64,000 nt of DNA, taken from the NCBI GenBank assembly GCA_016709725.1, contig JADJMG010000030.1:151617-215616 (forward strand). The letters run 5' to 3'. The notes beneath the pieces are model-generated. The model was not told the DNA's origin. It ran no database searches and saw nothing but the letters and a program-made list of their open reading frames with translations. Shown here piece after piece: positions 56,270 to 64,000 of this stretch; position 1 is the first letter of the stretch; each line of letters opens with the position of its first letter. Position numbers and translations under genes: made by a program. The stretch is from Bacteroidota bacterium (GTDB lineage: Bacteria; Bacteroidota; Bacteroidia; AKYH767-A; OLB10).

Positions 56270-58201
56270 ATGAAAAAATTTCTACTACTTCCATTGTTGA
56301 TTCTATTCTACAATGTTTCGAGTGCTCAAGTTGTCTTCTTAGAGACATTTGACAATATTGACGGAGCCACCGCTGGTGGGCCTGGAACCTATGCCTTTCC
56401 TACAGGCTGGTTTTTACGTAACGTGGATAACCTTACCCCGAATGCGGCTGTATCCTATGTAACTGATAGTTGGACTCGTCGTGAAGACTTCGCTAATAAC
56501 GTAGCAGACTCATGTGCCTTTAGTACTTCTTGGTATACTCCAGCTGGAACTTCAGATGACTGGATGTGGACTCCAGCGATTGCTTCATTACCTGCTAACA
56601 GTGAACTTACTTGGAATGCAGTAACCTATGATGCAGCTTATCCTGATGGATATGAAGTTCGAATCATGACTGCTGGCCCTCCAACGGGTGGTGCAGGTGT
56701 TATCGGAAATCAAATTTCAAGTTCTACGGTTTTATTCACGACCGTTGCTGAAAACACTACATGGACTGCTCACACCGTTTCACTAAGTGCTTATGCAGGT
56801 CAAACGGTTTATATCGGATTCAGAAATAATTCAACTGATAAATTTATTTTATTAATTGATGATGTAAAAGTAGAAGGATTATCTGCTTTTGATGCGGGTG
56901 TAGCTACTGTACCTGCTTGGTCAGAATATACTATCATTCCAGAAAGCCAACAACCTTCGTTTACTTTAGCGGCAGAAATTGAGAATAATGGATCTTCAGC
57001 TGTAACTGGTGTTGTACTTAATGGAGAGGTTTTAAACAGCACTTTAACATCTGTATTTAATTCCAACAGTCTTCCTCTAGCCTCCTTGGCGGGTGGAGCA
57101 AGTTCTACATTAACTGCTGCTAACGTATTTACCCCAACTGCACAAGATACATACAGTGTATTTTATAGCGTATCCATTAATGAAGCGGATGCAAATCCAT
57201 TGAACGACACACTTTCTGGTGGAACTGTTGTAATAAGTGACACCATCATGGCAAGAGATAATAATACCATTACTGGTACATTAGGAATTGGAGCTGGAGT
57301 TAATGGTTATCTTGGTAATCAATACGACATTAGCCAACCTACTCAGCTTAGTTCTATTTCTATCTTTTTAAATAATCAACTTGCAACAAGTTCTGTTGGA
57401 GTTGCGGTATTTAATATGGCTGCTGGTGTTCCAACTACTTTACTTTATGCTTCTCCAACATTGGTGTTACCTACTGATACTGGTGGATGGCTTACATTTG
57501 AAGTAGCAGGCGCTCCTTTAAATTTAACTGCAGGAACTTATTTAGTTGCGGCAGTTGAAACGGATTCTACGCTTTCACTTGGGATAACAACAAGTGTTTT
57601 CACACCTGGAACTGTTTGGGTTGACTGGATTGGAAATCCAAATGGAACATGGTCTAATGTAGAAAGTTTTGGTCCTAATTTCGCAAGAACTTTCCTAATT
57701 AGAGCTAATTTACAAGGTGCATGTACTACATTGCCAACAGTAACTGCAAGTGCAACTAATGATACTATTTGCGCTGGAGATCCTGTAACGTTAACATATG
57801 GTGGTAATGCGACAACCTATACTTGGAGTAATGGTGTTACAAATGGTGTTCCATTTATCCCAACAGCTACACAAACTTATACGGTAACAGGTACGGATGC
57901 TAGCGGTTGTGTTAACACAGATAGTATTGAAGTCGTTGTTAAATCTTGTGTTGGATTGGAAGACATCTTAGGCAATGAAATTTTATCAGTTTATCCTAAC
58001 CCATCAACAGGTATTTTCCAAATGCAAGTGAAGAAAGACATTCAAGTATCTATTTATACTATGGATGGACGTATGATTCAAAACCACCGTTTAAATCCAG
58101 GAAGTCAACTTCTCAATTTGGAGAATGAGTCAAGTGGAATTTACATGATGCAAATCAACACGACGGATGGTCAATACCGCATGAAGTTAATTAAAGAATA
58201 A
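56270..58201 (+). CDS. T9SS cargo protein with choice-of-anchor/cleaved-adhesin-type domain
   Basis: A 643-residue secreted protein (signal peptide MKKFLLLPLLILFYNVSSAQ). Residues 22-205 form a jelly-roll cleaved-adhesin / choice-of-anchor J domain (VVFLETFDNIDG, SDDWMWTPAIA, NTTWTAHTVSLSAYAGQTVYIGFRN, LLIDDVKVEG), a fold seen in gingipain-type adhesins that binds Ca2+ and glycans or proteins. CARDB-like (EIENNGSSAVTGVVL) and an Ig-like region with CAGDPVTLTYGGNATTYTWSN follow. The T9SS type A domain is VYPNPSTGIFQ, MDGRMIQ, GIYMMQI. Good promoter and terminator sequences lie on either side. Confidence 0.87.
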   Translation: MKKFLLLPLLILFYNVSSAQVVFLETFDNIDGATAGGPGTYAFPTGWFLRNVDNLTPNAAVSYVTDSWTRREDFANNVADSCAFSTSWYTPAGTSDDWMWTPAIASLPANSELTWNAVTYDAAYPDGYEVRIMTAGPPTGGAGVIGNQISSSTVLFTTVAENTTWTAHTVSLSAYAGQTVYIGFRNNSTDKFILLIDDVKVEGLSAFDAGVATVPAWSEYTIIPESQQPSFTLAAEIENNGSSAVTGVVLNGEVLNSTLTSVFNSNSLPLASLAGGASSTLTAANVFTPTAQDTYSVFYSVSINEADANPLNDTLSGGTVVISDTIMARDNNTITGTLGIGAGVNGYLGNQYDISQPTQLSSISIFLNNQLATSSVGVAVFNMAAGVPTTLLYASPTLVLPTDTGGWLTFEVAGAPLNLTAGTYLVAAVETDSTLSLGITTSVFTPGTVWVDWIGNPNGTWSNVESFGPNFARTFLIRANLQGACTTLPTVTASATNDTICAGDPVTLTYGGNATTYTWSNGVTNGVPFIPTATQTYTVTGTDASGCVNTDSIEVVVKSCVGLEDILGNEILSVYPNPSTGIFQMQVKKDIQVSIYTMDGRMIQNHRLNPGSQLLNLENESSGIYMMQINTTDGQYRMKLIKE

Positions 58202-58217
58202 TTTTAATAATAAATTT

Positions 58218-58247
58218 AGCCCCGGTTATCAAATAGCCGGGGCTTCT
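58218..58247 (+). terminator. Rho-independent terminator
   Basis: AGCCCCGG at 58218-58225 pairs with CCGGGGCT at 58237-58244 around a TTATCAAATAG loop, then TCTT. It lies 17 bp after the stop at 58201 and only 8 bp before the next gene's ATG, so it may leave part of the message through. Confidence 0.7.
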
Positions 58248-58254
58248 TGTATCT

Positions 58255-59911
58255 ATGAAAAAACGAATCTCTTCTCTGCTATTTCTTCTTATCATTACCT
58301 GGGGTGCATCTGCTCAAACCATGGGGTTATTGCAAGCCGACAGTACTAACGTTGACGGGTATGTGCTTTTTATGCCCAACTCCTATACCAAAACTTACTT
58401 GATCGATAAATGCGGCCGAAAGATCAATGAATGGCCTGCTACTTATCGGCCGGGAAACTCAGTGTATTTACTGGAAGATGGGACTTTATTACGTACAGGT
58501 AATGTGATGAATCCTGCTTTCAGTGCAGGAGGAAGCGGTGGATACATAGAAAAAGTAAGTTGGACGGGACAGTTATTATGGTCGTACGAAGTGTCTGATG
58601 CCAATCGTTTACAACATCATGATGTTTATCCGATGCCCAATGGAAACGTACTTGTTTTACTCTTTGAAAAGAAAACATTAGCCGAAGCATTTGATGCAGG
58701 ACTTGACTCCATTTTTCCAGGGACGGAGTTCTTCACCGAGAAAATTATTGAATTACAACCTATCGGTCTAGATTCTGCAATTACCGTTTGGGAGTGGAGT
58801 GTATGGGATCATTTAATACAACAACATAATGCTTCGAAATCAAATTTTGGTGTTGTGCAATCGCATCCTGAATTAGTTCACATCAACTATAACATCACCA
58901 GCACAAATTCGAATGCTGATTGGATTCACCTCAATGCAGTAACCTACCATCCGGCACTCGATCAAATCATGCTTTGCTCTCGATTTTTCAGCGAATTCTG
59001 GATCATTGATCACAGTACTACTACTGCAACCGCAGCAGGACATGTTGGTGGAACCTACGGAAAGGGCGGTGATCTTTTTGTATCGTTGGGGAAACCCACG
59101 CACCTATCAACGAGGAACCACAGCGGATCAAAAGTTATATGGTCCTCACTCTGCACATTGGATACCGGATAGTTTAAAAGATGGTGGTGCGGTGATGGTC
59201 TTCAATAATGGTACAGGACGTCCAGGAGGAAATTACTCTACCGTAGAAGTAATTCATCTACCTCAAGACAGTACAGGATTTTATTCTCAAGACACCCTAA
59301 ATGCATTTGGGCCTTTAGTCGCGAACTGGACATATACTGATCCCGTTCCATCTTCTTTATTTAGCATGAACATTAGCAATGCACAACGATTACCCGATGG
59401 ACATACTTTAATTTGCGAAGGTTCATCTGGAAGTTTTATCGAAATTGACAGCATTGGAAATAAAGTTTGGAACTATAAAAATCCAGTCAATCAAAACGGA
59501 CCTGCCACTCAAGGAAATAATATTTTCTTCAATCAGGTATTTAGAAGTCTATACTATGCTCCGGATTATCCTGCGTTTCAAATCCATCCTCCTATTGCTG
59601 GTTCCCCTATTGAATTAAATCCAATTCCATCTCCTTGTACCATGAATACAGGAATAGAAAACTTACCATTTGCGAAACTTCAATTATTTCCGAATCCATC
59701 AACCGGACAAATTAATTTAACAGGAGAACACCTTAAACCTTCTAATCAAATTTCGATATATAGTATAGATGGGCAACTTATTTACCAGCGTAAATTAGAA
59801 AATTCGGAACAAAAAATAACGATAAACACATCTCTTCCAAACGGAATCTATTGCTTAAAATACTTTGACGAAAAACAAGTTCAAACCTTTAAATTCATCA
59901 TTCAAAAATAG
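58255..59911 (+). CDS. Arylsulfotransferase (ASST)-like T9SS cargo protein, broken by a +1 frameshift
   Basis: One gene of about 550 codons. The first frame has the signal peptide MKKRISSLLFLLIITWGASA and ASST-like propeller repeats (GYVLFMPNSYTKTYLIDKCG, VSWTGQLLWSYEVSD, LQHHDVYPMPNGNVLVLL). The second continues (YRWGNPRTYQRGTTADQKLYG, SPHSAHWIP-like HSAHWIPDSLKDGG, NISNAQRLPDGHTLICEG) and ends in a T9SS type A domain (LFPNPSTGQIN, IDGQLIY, GIYCLKY). The frames join at a T5 run, 59075-59079, where one T is too many. ASST enzymes transfer sulphate between phenolic compounds via a histidine nucleophile. The H-rich HHDVYPMPNG and HWIPD segments are candidates, not proven. Most ASSTs lack a T9SS tail. 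Confidence 0.78.
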
Positions 59912-60023
59912 TGAATAGTGAAAGGAATGTTGATGAGCTTAGTATAATCCGCCGTTACTTCCTAAGAATTAAATTTACATTGCTCAGTCGATGTAAAATC
60001 AATCGGATGGACAGAAGATAACA

Positions 60024-61388
60024 TTAGTTTTTTATAAACTTAGTACCTGGTTTATTTTGTAACCCAATAAAATAAATTCCCGACTGAAGGAACTCCAAAT
60101 CGATTTGCATTTTGTTTTCTGCAGTATTCACCTGATGAACGATTCTTCCTGAAATATCTGTCACCGTTATATTTTTTATTCCTTGAGACTTCATTTCTAT
60201 TGATAAAATTGATTCCATTGGATTCGGAAAAATTTTAATGTCTTCGAGTTCCTCTAATTCATTAATGCCAACTACATTCGAACGCAAATCGAAATAAAGG
60301 CCGGGGATGCCGCTATTTGATTCCAGCCAAAGTACACCTACATCCCCACCCTGAGTTGCTATTGATGGATATGTTGTTTCATTGATACAATCTGTGACAA
60401 AGTCGTTAAAGATTTCAGGAGCTGAAAATAGATTTGGTGATACTGAACTTGCCGTTCTGTAATTCATTCTTTTAAACAATCCAGCACTATCGGTATAATA
60501 AACCAATTTAATTCCATTGCCTGTCAAGTCAGCATAATGCATTGCATCAAAGCAAGACGCATTCACGTTTGCACTACCGGCTAAAGTAATTACGTTGCCA
60601 TAACTTGTTCCTCCATCCGTGCTAAGTCTATATTTAATATTATTTAATCCTGCGCCTTCTCTAAAAATCAGCCAAACCGTATTTCCACTTTTAACAGAGG
60701 CAAATTGTTGATGACTAATTCCAGCAGGAATCACATCTTGAAATGTACTCGCTGTAAGTTGACCAGCTGCCGTTTCGTTATAGATGGCAGCTCGCACCAC
60801 TGCGGTTGTTGAATTTGCATTATAATAATTAAGAATAATACGAGTTCCCTCCATGTAAAGGCGAGGGTGTGTACTCGAAGAGCTAACCAACGAAGTGCTT
60901 CCCGTCCAGGTAAAGCCTCCATTTATAGAAGAGTATCGATTCATTGCATTTGTACCCACATTATCACAAAACAAATAAACTGAATTACTATTAGGAGAGG
61001 CGACAACGTCATAGTCGTCTACGTACATCAATGTAAAAGGTGTGACAATGTTAGATGCCAGGCTATAAAAGAAAATGGCGGTATCGACTTGATAAGCGCA
61101 ATAAACGGAATCGGAACCAGTAATTATTAATTTAGACTTGATCACATTTTGCCCCATGGCTGGATTTGAGTGTAATGTCCAAGTTACGCCCATATCAGTG
61201 GATTGAAAGAAATTAATTCCGCCCACTCCTGATTGGCCTACTGGCACGCTACAATAAAGCATTCCAGAATTTGTTTTCACCAAGGAAGTTTTGCCGCTTG
61301 GGTAAGAAGGAATTTCTACATCTGGCCCCCAAGAGAAAGCAGTGAAGGAATACAAGATTGCAATGAATGAAAGTACAATTTTTTTCAT
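60024..61388 (-). CDS. T9SS cargo protein with sialidase/BNR-like propeller
   Basis: A 454-residue secreted protein (signal peptide MKKIVLSFIAILYSFTAFS). The body is a predicted six-bladed propeller with Asp-box-like strands (QSTDMGVTWTLHS, SSINGGFTWTGST, LSTDGGTSYGNV). The RIP-type arginine and Asp/Glu/Tyr catalytic set of true sialidases is not evident, so binding or a structural role is more likely. The T9SS type A domain is IFPNPMESIL, ISGRIVHQ, GIYFIGL. The gene is transcribed alone from its own promoter. Confidence 0.82.
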   Translation of the reverse strand: MKKIVLSFIAILYSFTAFSWGPDVEIPSYPSGKTSLVKTNSGMLYCSVPVGQSGVGGINFFQSTDMGVTWTLHSNPAMGQNVIKSKLIITGSDSVYCAYQVDTAIFFYSLASNIVTPFTLMYVDDYDVVASPNSNSVYLFCDNVGTNAMNRYSSINGGFTWTGSTSLVSSSSTHPRLYMEGTRIILNYYNANSTTAVVRAAIYNETAAGQLTASTFQDVIPAGISHQQFASVKSGNTVWLIFREGAGLNNIKYRLSTDGGTSYGNVITLAGSANVNASCFDAMHYADLTGNGIKLVYYTDSAGLFKRMNYRTASSVSPNLFSAPEIFNDFVTDCINETTYPSIATQGGDVGVLWLESNSGIPGLYFDLRSNVVGINELEELEDIKIFPNPMESILSIEMKSQGIKNITVTDISGRIVHQVNTAENKMQIDLEFLQSGIYFIGLQNKPGTKFIKN

Positions 61389-61408
61389 GATATGATGATT
61401 TTAACATT

Positions 61409-61442
61409 CAAATATAATATTAAAAAACTTTATATAAACAAA
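61409..61442 (-). promoter_or_regulatory. Bacteroidota-type promoter of the 60024 gene
   Basis: Minus strand TTTG, 22-nt spacer, TATATTTG, an exact match to the -33/-7 consensus, 20 nt upstream of the ATG at 61388. Confidence 0.65.
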
Positions 61443-61787
61443 ATTAGAAGTGAATTTTGATGTTAAATTGTAAAATTTTCTGTTAGAACCTTAAATATCC
61501 CTTCACAACTCATGAATCACACTAAATATGTTAGACGTTTTTTCAAATGATTTTTAAGATATAACATGATGAACAATAATTACCATTCAAACTTAAATAC
61601 GCCAACTTATAATTTGTTACATTCTTTTGCATGAAGAGAAAGAAGATATTTTCTCTAATTGTTTGCAAACATTTGTAGTCGACTAAAAATGTTTATAAAA
61701 CGGCTTCGTTATTTCTCTTTCGGAGATTTGCAACGATTGGAAATACACAACCAATCATGGTGAAATTCCAACTCTAAAATATTGGTC
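61443..61787. other. Gene-free AT-rich spacer before the recombinase
   Basis: About 345 bp with no coding frame, RNA gene or terminator. It marks the passage from the T9SS gene to the recombinase and toxin-antitoxin genes. No direct repeat suggesting an attachment site is visible within the window. Confidence 0.5.
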
Positions 61788-62838
61788 ATGAAATGGAGAG
61801 CAGAAATAATTGAATATAAGAATGAGAGTCGAATTGCAATCTACTTCGAAAGCAATAAAGTTTGGAATGATCGTATTAGAAAATTAAAAGGAGCTAGATG
61901 GAGTTCTTCGAAGAAATGCTGGCATCTGCCCGATCACGTTGAAAATCGCAAAAGATTCCATTTGAATTTTGCGAATCAGATAAAAAATTAATCCCATTCA
62001 TCAACAAAAAAAAGAACAATTTTCTCGTTGGCTACAATCCAAGCGATACAGTAAAAATACGATTAAAACTTACTGTGATGCATTAATTGTTTTTTTAAGA
62101 TATTTTGAAAACAAGGAAATAGGATCCATAACGAATGAAGATGTTATTCACTTTAACAACGATTACATTCTCAAAAATAAATACTCTTCGTCCTATCAAA
62201 ACCAAGTGGTGAATGCTATAAAATTATTTTTTAAAGAAATTGAATCCACGGTAATAAAAATTGAAGAAATACATCGTCCCAAAAAGGAGCACAAATTACC
62301 AAACGTATTAAGCAAGGAAGAGGTGAAAAAACTTCTGAAGCAAACTAAAAACCTAAAGCACAAAGCTATGTTAAGCTTAATTTATAGTTGCGGCTTACGT
62401 AGGAGTGAGCTTTTAGCTTTAAAGCCAGAGCATATTGACAGCAAAAGATGTGTATTATTAATAAGGAATGCTAAAGGAAGAAAAGATCGTATCACTCCTC
62501 TTCCACAGATGATGATAGAAATGCTGCGAACCTATTATTTACAGTATCGCCCAAAACTCTATCTATTTGAAGGTCAGATAAAAGGCGAATCATATAGCGA
62601 AAGGAGTTTAAACTTAGTTTTCAATAATGCGCTTTTAAGAGGAAACATCAAGCGACCGGCTACTTTACATAGCCTACGACATAGTTATGCAACACATTTA
62701 CTAGAAGCTGGAACTGATCTACGTTATATTCAAGAATTATTAGGTCATAATAGCAGCAGAACCACTGAAATATACACCCATGTTAGCACTAAAAATATAA
62801 GTGCAATTATTAGCCCAATCGAAGGGATGGATTTATGA
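61788..62838 (+). CDS. Tyrosine recombinase (XerC/D-like integrase), broken by a +1 frameshift
   Basis: One gene of about 350 codons. The first frame, from ATG 61788 (MKWRAEIIEY), encodes the Bacteroidota integrase leader (GARWSSSKKCWHLPDHVENR). It stops at 61989. Removing one A from the A6 run at 61982-61987 continues it as IKINPIHQQKKEQFSRWLQS, the SAM-like core-binding domain, then the catalytic domain. Catalytic residues are R of CGLRRSELLAL, K of NAKGRKDRITPL, H-x-x-R in LHSLRHSYATHLLEAG, H of LLGHNSSRTTE and Y of IYTHVS, all present. It would catalyse site-specific integration or excision. The 62206 start is only an internal ATG. The gene is followed by a HigBA-type pair. Confidence 0.82.
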
Positions 62839-62963
62839 TAAATACCATGGATTTATTTAGCCAAGATTTCTTGAATCTGCACATTCTAGTTAATTTAAAA
62901 AAGAGTGCTTTAAAAAAGCTGGTATTAAATTGGATTTTAGTTGTCTAATTAGTTAACTTTGTC

Positions 62964-63311
62964 ATGGGTACAGAAAGACAGATCATCGCCTACAAGCAGT
63001 ACTTTCTAAATTTCTACAAGAAAATGCCCAAGGACGTTCAATCCAAACTTGAATGGACTTTACAATTAATTAAAGTAATGAAAAATATACCTGAAAAATA
63101 GTTAAAGCACAGAGAAGGGACAAAAGGAATCTACGAAATAAGGGGTGAGGTAGCAGGAAATATTTATCGAATATTTTCATTTTTTGACAAAGGAAATTTA
63201 GTGATATTAGGAAATGCATTTCAAAAGAAGAGTCAAAAGACACCTAAATCAGAAATTGAACGAACAATTAAAATAAGAGAGGAATATTATCATGAAAAAG
63301 AATACATCTAA
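62964..63311 (+). pseudogene. higB: HigB/RelE-type toxin gene with in-frame stop
   Basis: The frame reads as a HigB-type mRNA interferase: RQIIAYKQYFLNFYKKMPKDVQSKLEWTLQLI, IPEK, then stop, then LKHREGTKGIYEIRGEVAGNIYRIFSFFD, NLVILGNAFQKKSQKTPKSEI. A TAG at 63099-63101 replaces what is usually a tyrosine or similar residue (PEKxLKHxEG). Without it the product is 115 residues, normal for the family. The gene overlaps the antitoxin start by 20 bp. A TAACTTTG box ends 2 bp before the ATG, so a leaderless transcript is possible. The stop may be a real inactivation or a sequencing error; the toxin frame is otherwise conserved. Confidence 0.8.
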
Positions 63312-63600
63312 AAAAATTACCACATTAGACGAAATCATTGACTCTAAGTATGGAAAGAAAGGTGCTAAAGCTCGCGATAAATGGGAGCAAGATTTTGAAG
63401 CCTTTCATTTAGGTGTTTTACTTGAAGAGGCCAGGCTTAAATTAGGCATGACACAAGAGGAGCTTGCTGAAAAATGCGGCACCAACAAATCATACATTTC
63501 AAGAATTGAAAATAATGCTTCAGATATTCGTCTTTCAACCTTAATGAAAATTATACAGCAAGGTTTGGGAGGTCATTTAAAACTTACTTTAGAATTTTAG
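63292..63600 (+). CDS. higA: HigA-type antitoxin, XRE helix-turn-helix
   Basis: A 102-residue antitoxin that would bind HigB and repress the pair's promoter. The HTH (XRE) domain spans about residues 40-95: LEEARLKLGMTQEELAEKCGTNKSYISRIE, then a third helix with SDIRLSTLMKIIQQGLG. The basic N-terminus (MKKNTSKKITTLDEIIDSKYGKKG) is typical of this subgroup. It overlaps the toxin gene by 20 bp, the HigBA order (toxin first). The antitoxin is intact while the toxin frame is interrupted, a viable state for the cell. Confidence 0.88.
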   Translation: MKKNTSKKITTLDEIIDSKYGKKGAKARDKWEQDFEAFHLGVLLEEARLKLGMTQEELAEKCGTNKSYISRIENNASDIRLSTLMKIIQQGLGGHLKLTLEF

Positions 63601-64000
63601 GTACAAAGTCAATCCAATTCCTCTAAACTCGAATTCTAATTATCGGGAAAATGAACCACTTCCTTTTTACATTGGGACATTCATCAAATTTTGGGAAATT
63701 GCAAAAAAATCACTAGTTTTGAATTAGCATAAAAAACAAGGAAATAACAAAACTAAAATTTAGTTAACATTTATTTAGGTCTTTATAACAATTTGAGTCC
63801 TGAAAAAAATTAGAATTAATTACTCAACTTTCTAAATCTCTAAAGAGTTCTAAAAATCGTTCCAGTAAAACAAGGCCCTAAGTGTGGCTTTTGATGATAA
63901 AAACAACAAGTATGTTAATTTCCTTAACCTGCTTCAACCCGACGAAATACTAGGGATTGGAGAAAGTTAGGGAGGAGAACCTACTTATATAAATAAGTTA
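63601..64000. other. AT-rich end of window, no gene
   Basis: No full-length coding frame is visible. A short frame (VAFDDKNNKYVNFLNLL, about 63885-63970) is not recognisable and ends in a stop. It could be a fragment of a larger gene but is not assigned. Confidence 0.4.

Noticed and set aside
7795..62838. Programmed ribosomal frameshifting in the broken genes
   Set aside because: Shifts occur in both directions, at different short runs, without a common slippery motif or following structure.
62839..63600. Integron with attC cassettes after the recombinase
   Set aside because: The recombinase looks like an ordinary XerC/D-type enzyme, and no paired GTTRRRY / RYYYAAC sites with a hairpin were found around the toxin-antitoxin genes.

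Overview
The window looks like a chromosomal segment of a Bacteroidota species. Base composition is AT-rich. About sixteen genes end in a C-terminal type IX secretion system (T9SS) sorting domain (a PNP motif, an IYxxxGQ-like strand and a final GxYxLxI strand followed by a basic tail). Three or four intergenic regions carry the Bacteroidota promoter pattern TTTG-N18..22-TAnnTTTG, and Shine-Dalgarno sites are mostly absent. Genus cannot be settled from the sequence alone.

Layout, left to right. 0-3.3 kb (minus): a tightly packed GT2 / GT4 / uvrC chain, with uvrC running off the left edge. 3.5-16.8 kb: a nine-repeat PKD surface protein, an unrecognised helical protein, two frameshifted secreted-protein genes, a YjdF-like membrane protein, a GNAT acetyltransferase, and a minus-strand cluster reading secreted cyclophilin, rpiB, class IV aminotransferase-like protein, sulfotransferase-like protein, then a further T9SS protein. 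17-27.4 kb (all minus): a double-thioredoxin protein, a frameshifted VPS10/BNR-repeat protein, a TlpA-like redoxin with a TetA-like MFS transporter, a DUF1579 protein with a damaged leader, an MmcQ/YjbR protein with a di-haem cytochrome c, and an RhlE-type RNA helicase. 27.7-45.2 kb: large T9SS cargo proteins, an acyl-lipid desaturase, a PNGase F-like secreted protein, and a three-gene unit of PKD surface protein, ECF sigma factor and membrane-anchored anti-sigma-like protein. 45.3-61.4 kb: a DUF1761 protein, more T9SS cargo, then rnr and folB. 61.8-64 kb: a frameshifted tyrosine recombinase followed by a HigBA-type toxin-antitoxin pair whose toxin gene has an in-frame stop; this end looks like accessory DNA.

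How the genes relate. Most of the coding capacity is devoted to proteins exported through Sec and then T9SS to the cell surface: PKD, kelch, BNR/VPS10, LamG, G8-like, cyclophilin and arylsulfotransferase-like modules. The secretion machinery itself is not in the window. The ECF sigma / anti-sigma pair directly downstream of a PKD protein is the only visible regulatory unit that could act on the surface. Housekeeping genes (uvrC, rpiB, rhlE, rnr, folB) are scattered singly among them.

Two features run through the whole window. Seven genes are broken by a single-base insertion or deletion, nearly all in short homopolymers and in both directions, which is most simply explained by residual long-read sequencing errors. 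The intergenic regions are rich in short palindromic and tandem repeats of several unrelated families. I found no tRNA, rRNA, CRISPR array or complete insertion sequence.
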